Source: Xylocopa sonorina
Taxonomy: Eukaryota > Arthropoda > Insecta > Hymenoptera > Apidae
Direction: 5' to 3'
DNA: 64,000 bases
Assembly (NCBI RefSeq): GCF_050948175.1
Contig: NW_027490391.1
Location: 310,001-374,000 of the forward strand
This document shows positions 54,907 to 64,000 of this stretch, one piece after another. Both the position numbers and the translations under genes were made by a program. The notes beneath the pieces were generated by a model. It was not told where the DNA came from. It searched no databases and saw only the letters and a program-made list of their open reading frames with translations. Positions within the stretch are counted from its first letter, which is position 1, and the number at the start of each line of letters is the position of its first letter.

Positions 54907-56979
54907 TCTATGTTTCATGGTAAGATATAATATGATTTGCGAATTGTTATGTATTCCTCGTCTACACTTCAAATGAATGTGAATGCAACACTTCCTCGCT
55001 AGGAAATAGCGTTTGCAGATGTCTGCGTATCGTAGCAATAGAGTTCTAATGCTTCTTAAAACGCGATATCGCATCTCATTTCTATGTTTCATGGTAAGAT
55101 ATAATATGATTTGCGAAGTGTTATGTATTCCTCGCCTACACTTCAAATGAATGTGAATGCCACACTTCTTTGCTAGGAAATAGCGTTTGCAAATGTCTAC
55201 CTATCGTAGCAGTAGTGTTCTAATGCTTCTTAAAACGCGATATCGCATCTCATTTCTATGTTTCATGGTAAGATATAATATGATTTGCGAAGTATCATGT
55301 ATTCCTCGTCTACACTTCAAATGAATGTAAATGCGACACTTCCTTGCTAGGAAATAGCGTCTGCAGATGTCTAGGTATCGTAGCAATAGAGTTCTAATGT
55401 CTCTTAAAACGCGATATCGCATCTCATTTCTATGTTTCATGGTAAGATATAATATGATTTGCGAAGTATCATGTATTCCTCGTCTACACTTCAAATGAAT
55501 GTAAATGCGACACTTAATTGCTAGGAAATAGCGATTGCAGATGTCTACGTATCGTAGCAATAGAGTTCATATGATTCTTAAAACGCGATATCGCATCTCG
55601 TTTCTATGTTTCATGGTAAGATATAACATGATTTGCGAATTGTTATGTATTCCTCGTCTACACTTCAAATGAATGTGAATGCGACACTTCCTCGCTAGGA
55701 AATAGCGTTTGCAGATATCTACGTATCGTAGCAATAGAGCTCTAATGCTTCTTAAAACGCGATATCGCATCTCATTTCTATGTTTCATGGTAAGATATAA
55801 TATGATTTGCGAAGTGTTATGTATTCCTCGTCTACACTTCAAATGAATGTGATTGCGATACTTCCTCGCTAGGAAATAGCGTTTGCAGATGTCTACGTAT
55901 CGTAGCAATAGCTTTCTAATGCTTCTTAAAACGCGATATCGCATCTCATTTCTATGTTTCATGGTAAGATATAATATGATTTGCGAAGTGTTATGTATTC
56001 CTCGTCTACACTTCAAATGAATGTAAATGCGACACTTCCTTGCTAGGAAATAGCGTCTGCAGATGTTTAGGTATCGAAGCAATAGAGCTCTAATGCTTCT
56101 TAAAACGCGATATCGCATCTCATTTCTATATTTCATGGTAAGATATAATATGATTTGCGAAGTGTGATGTATTCCTCGTCTACACTTCAAATGAATGTAA
56201 ATGCGACACTTCCTTGCTAGGAAATAGCGTCTGCAGATGTGTAGGTATCGAAGCAATAGAGTTCTAATGCTTCTTAAAACGCGATATCGCATCTCATTTC
56301 TATGTTTCATGGTAAGATATAATATGATTTGCGAAGTGTTATGTATTCCTCGCCTACACTTCAAATGAATGTAAATGCGACACTTCTTTGCTTGGAAATA
56401 GCGTTTGCAAATGTCTACCTATCGTAGCAATAGTGTTCATATGATTCTTAAAACGCGATATCGCATCTCGTTTCTATGTTTCATGGTAAGATATAACATG
56501 ATTTGCGAATTGTTATGTATTCCTCGTCTACACTTCAAATGAATGTGAATGCGACACTTCCTCGCTAGGAAATAGCGTTTGCAGATGTCTACGTATCGTA
56601 GCAATAGAGCTCTAATGCTTCTTAAAACGCGATATCGCATCTCATTTCTATGTTTCATGGTAAGATATAATATGACTTGCGAAGTGTTATGTATTCCTCG
56701 CCTACACTTCAAATGAATGTAAATGCGACACTTCTTTGCTTCGAAATAGCGTTTGCAAATGTCTACCTATCGTAGCAATAGTGTTCTAATGCTTCTTAAA
56801 ACGCGATATCGCATCTCATTTCTATGTTTCATGGTAAGATATAATATGATTTGCGAAGTATCATGTATTCCTCGTCCACACTTCAAATGAATGTAAATGC
56901 GACACTTCCTTGCTAGGAAATAGCGTCTGCAGATGTCTAGGTATCGTAGCAATTGAGTTCTAATGCCTCTTAAAACGCG

Positions 56980-56983
56980 ATAT
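56980..56983. repeat. Inferred left target site ATAT of the second insertion
   Basis: The satellite reads ACGCGATAT directly before the LTR start. ATAT is the centre of the unit's GCGATATCGC palindrome. The matching right-hand duplication lies outside the window, so this is inferred from the 4-bp duplication of the solo LTR. Confidence 0.6.
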
Positions 56984-57565
56984 TGTAACGTCAGGCGTAC
57001 CGCCTGCCACCCTCCGGCGTCCACCTCATCATCCCCAGCATCCGTATCCGGAGCCCCTGCACACGGGCCACCCGCCGACTCGCCGTCCCTACAGAAGGAG
57101 ACAAAGGTACGAGAGGGAAGAGGGATGCAGCATGCCGCGCCCACGCGCGATCTCCACACACGAGGAGGAGGACTTCACCCCGTATTACGAGGGCGAGGAG
57201 CTCTCCGACACATACTGGGTCGAATCCCCAGCGATCACGAAGCCCTATACGTACTTCTCGTACATGTGGGATTAGAATAAGGACACTACTCACCTATGTA
57301 CATACACACCAACACACACCTAGATTTAAGTGAATATATGTATATATTTCATTCATGCACGGCTATGTTCCGTGCACTCGCGCGCACACTCGACGCTCGC
57401 GGCTCACGCTTAACGCGGCCGCGCCCCACTCCGAACGGCCGCCCCACCACGGGGGCCGAGCGGCCGCCCTACTCCGACCGTCCGCCCCACCGCGAGGGCC
57501 CAGCGACTCGCGCGCCGCGCGACCCGAGGAGGTCGCGGACGCGAGATCCGAGAGTCAGTTCCAAA

Positions 57566-57646
57566 CTCATCTCCGAACTGGAGAGTTCTCATCTCATCTC
57601 CGAACTGGAGAGTTGCTAACTCATCTCCGAACCGAGGAGTTCTAAT
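57566..57646. repeat. Three 27-bp tandem repeats in the 5' LTR
   Basis: These are the same three units as in the solo LTR, starting at 57566, 57593 and 57620. Both LTRs have three copies, so copy number is stable between the two insertions. Confidence 0.8.
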
Positions 57647-57759
57647 CCAGCATCCGAACGATGCACTTCCGATCCGAGCAATAGGCTCATTCGCAACGAG
57701 CAATTAGCTCTAATGCATTCGTCTCTATCCATACTCCCATAGCGGAGTCCATTCGATAC

Positions 57760-57799
57760 TTTATACTATTTCTGATTCTCATTGTAATCGCTAGTCAGT
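57760..57799 (+). promoter_or_regulatory. Candidate promoter of the retrotransposon (TATA and initiator)
   Basis: TTTATA at 57760-57765 and TCAGT at 57795-57799. Starting at the A (57797) would give a leader of about 883 nt before the gag ATG, containing the LTR-encoded ORF, the splice donor and the primer binding site. Motif evidence only. Confidence 0.4.
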
Positions 57800-58115
57800 A
57801 ACTTAGAATTTAGTCAAGTGTATCTAGTATAGTGAAATCATAGAATATAGTTTATTTTTACCAGATTCAAAGTATCTTTATTCGAGTTCAAATACAATTC
57901 CTTAATTCTAATCCACGGGTACGCTCGCGATTATTCTAATTCTATATCTCATCTACGATAGTCTTGAGGCTCGACGACTAGAGCGAACCAGCGCTTAGTT
58001 GCTCCATCCTCACTTCTACCGTGTACAGAATATCTTGCGCCCAGGTCGATCCCGGTAAGCTAGAGCGAACCAACGCTTAGCCGTGCCGTATTCAACCGAA
58101 GTTCAAGTATTCTCG

Positions 58116-58463
58116 ATGAGCCTTGCACCTCCGACAAAGCGTACACGACGCGCGGGGAGGAGAGAGTTCATTCGTCGTCTCGCTCGGGAATACGTGGGTG
58201 ATGCACCAGAATATTCAATTTCCTACGTTCGAGTCCTGGTTCCTGTGAAGGAGGTTTCCTTCGCCGCACGACCCGTACGAGTCGCCAATCGTCAGGGCCA
58301 AACGCCGATACCTGCCAGCCGGAGTCAACCCGCCTGGACGCTTATTCCCGTAGACGTACCTCCGTTCCAGCCGTACGCCGCCGCCATCCCGGTTGCGGAT
58401 CCAAGGCGCTCCAGGTACCTGGAAAGAGAAATCAGACAGCGGAATCAAGCCTTCGCAAGGTAA
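58116..58463 (+). CDS. LTR-encoded 115-codon ORF upstream of gag, unknown function
   Basis: Same frame and predicted product as at 47931-48278: basic N-terminal third, proline-rich middle, charged C-terminus, no domain recognised. In this complete copy it lies in the probable 5' leader, 216 bases before gag, so a scanning ribosome would meet it first. Its TAA (58461-58463) is part of the donor AAG|GTAAGT (GT at 58460-58461). Splicing there would remove the stop and join the frame, after two bases of the last codon, to a downstream exon. Alternatives are an upstream ORF that lowers gag translation, or a chance frame. Conservation between the two LTRs is not evidence of selection because the copies are too young. 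Confidence 0.4.
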   Translation: MSLAPPTKRTRRAGRREFIRRLAREYVGDAPEYSISYVRVLVPVKEVSFAARPVRVANRQGQTPIPASRSQPAWTLIPVDVPPFQPYAAAIPVADPRRSRYLEREIRQRNQAFAR

Positions 58464-58465
58464 GT
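58457..58465 (+). promoter_or_regulatory. Consensus 5' splice donor in the leader
   Basis: AAG|GTAAGT with GT at 58460-58461. In retroviruses and some insect gypsy elements, a donor in the leader produces the spliced env message. Whether this element has env cannot be seen here. No acceptor is assigned. Confidence 0.5.
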
Positions 58466-58610
58466 TTAGTGTTAGTTACCGTTTTATCGAGTCCGAAACG
58501 CCAACGAACCCGGTCCGGACGCAATTCGCGTTATCTTCGGGAACGGTTACGACTTTGTGCCACCGTTGCGAGCGCAACCGCACCTCGGGACGTGACACGA
58601 AAGTTATTTT

Positions 58611-58628
58611 TGGTGACAGCGGTGGGAT
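58611..58628 (+). other. Primer binding site, tRNA-Leu type
   Basis: TGGTGACAGCGGTGGGAT starts with TGG (complement of the tRNA CCA end). It matches the complement of the 3' end of eukaryotic tRNA-Leu(AAG), as I recall that sequence (TGGTGGCAGCGGTGGGAT), at 17 of 18 bases. It primes minus-strand DNA synthesis. It begins 13 bases after the LTR end; the boundary is firm because the solo LTR fixes it. The host tRNA was not searched. Confidence 0.8.
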
Positions 58629-58679
58629 AGCCACGCGTTTCCTCCGGAAATTCCGCCGAAAGGAACCGCGAAACTAGAT

Positions 58680-59939
58680 ATGGCAACCCGGACTCCGACA
58701 AAAACGCGCCAGCAGACACAGCGAGCCGCCGCGATGGCCGATTCCGAACGCGAAAAACGCACTAGCAGAACGCTTGATTTCCAAGACGCTATCGCCGAGC
58801 CTCTTCCTAGTACCGCGCAACAAAATACTTCAGCGAAAAATACGAAAGCGACCGATCCGAGTAATGCCGCGTTGCTCCAGCAAATAGAAATTTTACGTCG
58901 TGAATTAGAATCTATTCGCAGAACGCCTGATTTAACGCGCGACGATACTGTTTCTCTAGATATTCCTCGGGGAAATCCGCTTTCCGGACATAATTCGAGC
59001 TCCGATTTCAATACAAATAGTTCGCAACACGACGAGCTATCGCTTAAGCAGGCCCTCGAAGCCGTGCCGACATTCGATGGTCAGAACATTCCTATTCTTC
59101 AGTTTACCCGAGCGTGTAAACGCGCTTATGAGCTTATCCCTAATGGGTGCGAGCGAACTTTCACACGCCTGCTTAAGGGAAAACTCAAGGGTCGTGCCTA
59201 CGCCGCGCTAGAAGACGAGCCATGTTACACAATACTCGAATTAACGGACGTTCTTCGCAGCACATTTTGCTCCATAAAATCAGCTCATCATTATCGGGGT
59301 GAACTTGCTAATATATTTATGCGCGCGAACGAGCACATTCTAGATTACATCGGTCGAGTAAAAGATCTTAGAACCGCTATAATTGATTGCGAAAGGCTTG
59401 CTCGACGAGACACACCGGAATCGCTCGATGACGTAGACGCGCTCACTCTACAATGTTTTAAAGACGGTATCATTCCGGAAATTCGAATGCAGATGACGGT
59501 AAATTCATTCGGTACATTGCGAGAAACGTTCGCTCGAGCGCGGGAGCTCTATCAAATGCATGAACGTGATTGCAACCGACTAGGTAGATCGCGTGTCGCG
59601 CGACCAGAATCGCGTGAAAAACCAGCCGAGATTATTTGCCGAAAATGCAATAATATCGGACATTACGCGACCGAGTGTCGGCTCAGACCGCCATCGCCGT
59701 ACCGACCGCAGGAATACTTGCGAGCCAGGGACGCGCCCAAATTTTGTCGCTATTGCAAGACCCCGAGGCACGAAATAGGCGAGTGCCGCAAAAGGCAGTA
59801 CAACAACGCAGTAAACCAAAATTCGGGAAACGACAATGGCCTCCGCACCCGCCGCGAGACAGGTGGCGAGGCCGCGCACCAAGTCCGTCCTCTCGCCGCG
59901 AACAACTCCAACGCGGAAATCGACGAAACGCCGCGATAA
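58680..59939 (+). CDS. gag: Gag polyprotein (capsid and nucleocapsid) of the gypsy element
   Basis: A 419-residue frame starting at an ATG in good context (GATATGG). Residues 1-125 are a charged, low-conservation N-terminal part. Residues about 128-290 (from AVPTFDGQNIPILQFTRACK) look like the helical retrotransposon capsid domain. A basic linker follows, then two CCHC zinc knuckles: C320-C323-H328-C333 (CRKCNNIGHYATEC) and C356-C359-H364-C369 (CRYCKTPRHEIGEC), both CX2CX4HX4C. Gag assembles the cytoplasmic particle and binds the element RNA. Its last 286 bases overlap the pol frame, and a -1 frameshift signal follows the second knuckle at codon 384. The frame is undamaged. Confidence 0.93.
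   Translation: MATRTPTKTRQQTQRAAAMADSEREKRTSRTLDFQDAIAEPLPSTAQQNTSAKNTKATDPSNAALLQQIEILRRELESIRRTPDLTRDDTVSLDIPRGNPLSGHNSSSDFNTNSSQHDELSLKQALEAVPTFDGQNIPILQFTRACKRAYELIPNGCERTFTRLLKGKLKGRAYAALEDEPCYTILELTDVLRSTFCSIKSAHHYRGELANIFMRANEHILDYIGRVKDLRTAIIDCERLARRDTPESLDDVDALTLQCFKDGIIPEIRMQMTVNSFGTLRETFARARELYQMHERDCNRLGRSRVARPESREKPAEIICRKCNNIGHYATECRLRPPSPYRPQEYLRARDAPKFCRYCKTPRHEIGECRKRQYNNAVNQNSGNDNGLRTRRETGGEAAHQVRPLAANNSNAEIDETPR
59825..59896 (+). promoter_or_regulatory. -1 programmed ribosomal frameshift signal, gag to pol
   Basis: The slippery heptamer GGGAAAC (59825-59831) is in the required phase for gag codons: G GGA AAC. After a 6-nt spacer, GGCCTC (59838-59843) pairs with GAGGCC (59868-59873), and CACC (59846-59849) with GGTG (59862-59865) inside it. 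The loop segment GCGAGA (59854-59859) is complementary to TCTCGC (59891-59896), allowing an H-type pseudoknot. A -1 slip moves ribosomes directly into the open pol frame. GGGAAAC is a known retroviral -1 site. Structure was paired by eye. Confidence 0.85.
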
Positions 59940-62900
59940 ACATAACCGGAAAAACTAGCACGCCAAACGTAATTTTAAAATCCGATCTTCTAATTTCACC
60001 AACTCGCTTCATGGTGGACACTGGGGCGGAAATAAATATTATAAAACGTTCGGCTCTAAAAGCATCCGCGCGAATCGATAAGTCCGAGATCGTAATAATA
60101 ACAGGGGTAACCGATGGCAAAACCGCAACCCTAGGGACGGTGAATCTTGTCATTTTCGGTCGCGTCGTTCCTTTTAATGTGGTCGAGGATGATTTTCCCC
60201 TTAAACCAAGCGGGATCCTCGGCTCCGGGTTCTGTATGGACGCAGAAATCTCTTTTCCAAATAAAATAATCAAATGGAATGGTAAGAGAATTCCTTTCGA
60301 AGACGATATCGAAGCACTCGAGGAACCGTCACCGGAGTCGAAAATAAAGCCTCTCCTATCGCCGAAACGTAAACAAGCGCCGCGCACGGAATCTATTCCC
60401 CCTCCGCCGCCGCGCCCGCCGCGTAAATCATCGCCTCCGCTGAAACGCGATGCAACAACGAAATCGAAGCTTCGAACGCAAGACAAAGCAGCTTCTCCGA
60501 AGTCAGGAGACCGTATCTCCATTCCGCCGAGATCAAATATCGGTATCAAGGTCCGCGTAGTTAATTCGAATCTCGCGGAAGGTATAATTCCTCGTATCGA
60601 TCTTGCGCCGGGCATATTTTTCGGAAACGCTCTCGTCAGAGTAATTCGGGGCAAAGCGGTAACTCGAATAATTAATTCATCCGACCGCGCCGTCGAAATC
60701 GCGTTACCAGAGATCATACTCGAGCCCGCGCAAATCATGACTCCCCTCCACGAGGAGGATAGTCCGTCGCTCTATCCGGTTTTTTCTAAATCTACTAAAT
60801 CTAACGTATCCGCCGTACCGATCGGCTCATCCCAAAAAGGGAAAACTTCTATTTCTTTCTCGAGTCAGACACCATACTCGACAATCGAAACTCCTCCTTC
60901 GCGTTGCAAAATCGCGAATACTCAGCAAATCTCCTATGCTCAGGCGGTTAAAAATAATGTACAACAGGCGCCGTTAAAACCAACATCGAAATCCGCCAAC
61001 CTTTCGAAATCTCGCTTAGATCGAATTCTTAGTCTCCTCCGTCTCGACCACCTCAACGCAGAGGAAAGAGAGCACGTCGTCCGTCTCGTTCAAAGCACGC
61101 AGGAGCTTTTTCACATTGAGGGGGATAAATTAGGGCATACGTCAGCAACCACGCACAAGATTCCAACCGTCGACGACCGCCCCGTCAATGTGAAACAATA
61201 CCGTTTCCCACCAGCTCATAAGGAGGAGATTCGACGACAAGTCGACAAATTTTTACAAAATGGTGTCATCTCTCCGTCAAAATCACCATATAATTCGCCA
61301 TTGTGGGTTGTCCCAAAGAAACCGGACTCCTTGGGCAACAAGCAATGGCGCGTCGTCATCGACTACCGCGCACTCAATGAGAAATCTGTCGCCGATGCCT
61401 ATCCCCTCCCTTGCATTACCGAGATACTTGATCAGCTCGGGAGCGCGAAGTATTTTAGTACATTCGATCTCGCGAGCGGATTTCACCAGATCCCAATGGA
61501 GCCCGCCGATGCTCCCAAAACCGCTTTTTCGACGCCTCACGGGCATTATGAATTTAAAAGAATGCCATTCGGATTAAAAAATGCGCAAGCGACGTTCCAA
61601 CGACTTATGGACAATGTCCTGTCCGGTCTCCAGGGGAACGAAATTTTCGTCTATTTGGACGACATTGTTATCTACGCTAGCTCTCTTCAAGAACATCGAC
61701 TTAAATTCGATAAATTAACTCAACGGCTCAAAGAAGCTAATTTAGTATTGCAGCCGGATAAGTGCGAATTCTTGAGGAGAGAAGTAAGCTATTTGGGTCA
61801 TATTATCAGTGAGCACGGTGTAAAACCTGACCCTGCGAAAATTAGCGCCGTCAAAAATTTTCCGCGCCCGCGCAGCGCGAAACAGATCAAACAATTCCTC
61901 GGGCTCGCGGGGTACTACAGGCGGTTCATCGCAAATTTTTCTAATATTGCTAAACCACTTACAAATTTGTTAAAAAAAGACGCGCCCTTTGTATGGCGTA
62001 ACGAGCAAGAGAATTCATTCGTCAAACTCCGAGATTGCCTATGCGAAGCGCCTATCTTGCAGTACCCCAACTTCAAACAACCATTCGTGATAACGACCGA
62101 CGCGTCCGCCGAAGCTATTGGTGCTATCTTGAGTCAAGGACCAATAGGCCGCGACTTGCCAATCGCGTACACGTCGCGACTGTTAAACGCTGCGGAGAAA
62201 AACTACTCCACGATCGAGAAGGAGTGTCTGGCGATTGTCTACGCCGTCCATTACTTTCGTCCATACATATACGGTAATCAATTCAAACTCGTTACCGACC
62301 ATCGACCGTTAGTGTGGATGAATTCGGTCAAGGACCCGTCAAGTAGACTCGTACGGTGGAGGCTTAAGTTAGCGGAATTTGACTACGAGATGGTCTATAA
62401 AAGTGGAAAAACGAACCTTAATGCGGACGCATTGTCGCGGAATCCCGCTCAAATTTTTCCGCTCTCGTATTCAGAAAACTCGGAGGACGACATCTTCGAT
62501 GTGCCTCCGGAAACCCGTAAAAAGTATACCACACTAGCGCCTCCTCCTACTCCGGTAACATCAGAACCTGAATTACCGACTCCAGGCACGTCCTTCCGTA
62601 CCAACACAGCACCACCTCCGCAAGTCGCCAGCGACAGCACCGACTTTTATACTCCTGCTCCAAATGAATTTTTCCGACGCGAACCTCTATTTAATTTCAG
62701 CCGTGACGCATTATCAACGCGACGAGACAATGTAGTTGTCTTCGTCACGCAATCTGGGCACCCCTATGACACGGGCGCCAAAGATCTAGCGAACGCTGAA
62801 AAATTCCTTCCAAACAAAAATCACGTTCTTACCAAAGCCAAAGTCATACAAATCGGAAACGAATTCCAAATCCAGCTTCCAATCATCGAACATTCCACCA

Positions 62901-64000
62901 GATCAATCAATTTCCAGACCGTAATAGAAACATTCAGATCCTTGTGCGACGTTGTAAACGAATTACAATTACAAACATTTAGTATCGCACAAACCTATCT
63001 AGACTCCGTATCCTGGTCCCGAATCCAGAAAATCCTTCAGGACCTGTTTTATGAAACAACTGTCCAGATTACGGTCTGCCAGGGCCTCATTAAAACCCCT
63101 TCGGTCGAAGAGCGACTGAAAATAATAAGAGAAAACCACGACTCCCCTGTGGGAGGTCACAAAGGGGTTAATAAAACTTATTCTCGCATCAGACAACAAT
63201 ACTTTTGGCCAAACATGAAAACACAAATACAAGAATATATTGGCAAATGTAAAAGTTGTCAGACAGAGAAACTGGTCCGGGTAAAGACCAGACAGCCTCT
63301 CACTTTAACCGACACCCCTGGCAGGGCATTCGATAAGATTTCAATGGACGTAATGGGTCCTCTTCCCGAAACTTCCGACGGTTATACAAGTATCCTCACG
63401 ATCCAAGATCTCCTCACTAAATACTCAGTCGCAGTTCCTCTCAAAACCACCACCGCAGTAGACATTGCCGATGCTCTAATAAAAGAATTCATTTGTAAGT
63501 TCGGATGCCCGAAAGGCATACTCACGGACCAAGGTTCGAACTTTATAAATAGCTTGATTAAAGCCATAGCAATCAAATTCCGTATTAAGCAATACAAGTC
63601 CACTGCGTTCCATCCACAGACAAACGGGTCCGTTGAACGATCTCACCACATCCTGGCCGAATATCTGAAGCATTACATAGAGTCGAGTAACGATTGGGTG
63701 AATTGGTTACCGTACGCAATGTTTTCATACAACACCAGTGTGCACGAGGGTACATTATACACCCCACACGAACTAGTGTTCGGCAGGATAGCTAGGACGC
63801 CGTCAGCCACTCCTTTTCAGGACAGCTCTGATAACGAAACTTATAGCGACTATCTTATACAACTTCAGGAGAAAATCTCGAAATCTCAGGATTTGGCTAA
63901 AGCCAATCTAGACAATGCGAAACGCCGTTCTAAATATTATTATGACCGAAATCTCAATGTCCAAAACTTCGAGGTAGGCCAATGGGTCTATCTTTTAAAA
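59831..64000 (+). CDS. pol: Pol polyprotein: protease, reverse transcriptase, RNase H, integrase (3' end outside window)
   Basis: The frame is read after the -1 shift and is open from 59654 (stop at 59651-59653) to the window edge; residues are counted from 59831. The aspartic protease has FMVDTGAEIN with D63. A proline/lysine-rich linker follows. RT spans about residues 440-665, with WRVVIDYRALNE, FDLASGFHQIPM, MPFGLKNAQATFQ and the catalytic YLDD at 608-611. RNase H has D757, E798, D823 and D866. A proline-rich linker of about 230 residues follows. Integrase has the zinc motif H1103-X6-H1110-X29-C1140-X2-C1143 and the catalytic D1173, D1233, E1269 (D-X59-D-X35-E). All catalytic residues are present. 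The last visible residues (VGQWVYLLK) are near the integrase C-terminal region. Pol makes, matures and integrates the cDNA. Confidence 0.95.

Larger units (their letters stand above)
48413..56983. repeat. 174-bp satellite DNA array, right segment
   Basis: About 49 further units of the same 174-bp satellite in the same orientation and phase. Removing the LTR insertion at 46798-48412 plus one copy of its 4-bp target duplication rejoins the two segments into one uninterrupted monomer, so this is the same array. It ends at 56983 only because a second retrotransposon copy interrupts a unit there; the satellite presumably resumes beyond the window. Confidence 0.97.
56984..58597 (+). repeat. 5' long terminal repeat (1,614 bp)
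   Basis: The LTR runs TGTAACGTC to GACGTGACA. Its boundaries are fixed by comparison with the solo LTR, which has the same ends flanked by a target duplication. It lacks one G relative to the solo LTR (GG at 57417-57418 versus GGG). It carries the same 27-bp repeats (57566-57646), candidate TATA and initiator (57760-57799), 21-bp repeat pair, embedded ORF and splice donor. An inverted repeat CAGGCG-TAC-CGCCTG lies near its left end (56992-57006). Confidence 0.95.
56984..64000 (+). mobile_element. Ty3/gypsy LTR retrotransposon, 5' part, apparently intact
   Basis: Order seen: 5' LTR (56984-58597), primer binding site (58611-58628), gag (58680-59939), and pol in the -1 frame with protease, RT, RNase H and integrase to the window edge. 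RT and RNase H lie upstream of integrase, which is the Ty3/gypsy order rather than Ty1/copia. No premature stop or frameshift was found in gag or in 1,390 pol codons. The end of pol, any env, the polypurine tract and the 3' LTR are not visible. The near identity of its LTR to the solo LTR 10 kb away indicates recent activity. The lineage within gypsy is not resolved by eye. Confidence 0.95.

Noticed and set aside
1..56983. CENP-B box within the satellite unit
   Set aside because: I looked for TTCG-N4-A-N2-CGGG on both strands of the common unit. The closest piece (TTCGTCTAC) lacks the required A and the CGGG.
46798..58597. The two LTRs as the two ends of one element
   Set aside because: Only satellite lies between them, the left LTR has its own GTAT duplication on both sides, and gag/pol follows the right LTR. 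They are separate insertions.
59683..60738. 351-codon antisense frame opposite the gag end and protease region
   Set aside because: It lies opposite the well-supported gag/pol frames in CG-rich codons, which often leave the antisense frame open. It has no recognisable domain.
61260..61577. 105-codon plus-strand frame inside the RT region
   Set aside because: It is out of frame with pol, whose RT motifs are continuous across the same bases.

Overview
The window is eukaryotic repeat-rich DNA, most likely arthropod (probably insect) heterochromatin. There are no bacterial-type genes, operons, rRNA or tRNA genes. Two things fill it: a very large tandem satellite array and two insertions of one Ty3/gypsy LTR retrotransposon family. 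The insect assignment rests on the style of the gypsy element; a hymenopteran host is only a guess.

Region 1 (1-46797) and region 2 (48413-56983) are one satellite array with a 174-bp monomer, about 318 monomers in all; the array runs off the left edge. Monomers are head to tail and moderately AT-rich. They fall into recognisable variants: a 175-bp form with one extra T in CGTTAGC, and a diverged class whose GCGATATCGC palindrome is replaced. These variants are arranged in higher-order blocks: 13/16-mers at 3-13 kb, a 14-mer duplication at 14.6-18.9 kb, an 18-mer tandem duplication at 22.7-28.8 kb, a 4-mer duplication at 32.5-33.9 kb, 34/29-mer blocks at 35-45 kb, and another 18-mer duplication at 48.6-54.9 kb. 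Because 174 = 3 x 58, one minus-strand frame stays open for long stretches. The resulting repetitive basic peptides are read here as an artefact of period, not as genes.

Region 3 (46798-48412) is a solo LTR of 1,615 bp flanked by a perfect 4-bp target duplication (GTAT) inside a satellite monomer. Region 4 (56984-64000, cut by the right edge) is the 5' part of a second, apparently intact copy: 5' LTR of 1,614 bp, a tRNA-Leu-type primer binding site, gag (two CCHC knuckles), then pol in the -1 frame. Pol is open without a stop to the window end and carries protease, reverse transcriptase, RNase H and integrase.

The gag/pol overlap contains a textbook -1 frameshift module: GGGAAAC in the correct phase, a 6-nt spacer, a GC-rich stem, and a possible pseudoknot. 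The two LTRs differ, on reading, by a single G, so the family is young. The LTR is unusually long and holds its own AUG-initiated 115-codon frame, whose stop codon lies inside a consensus 5' splice site. It also holds a second open segment at its left end that could be the tail of an ORF entering the 3' LTR. These LTR features and the frameshift module are the most noteworthy observations.
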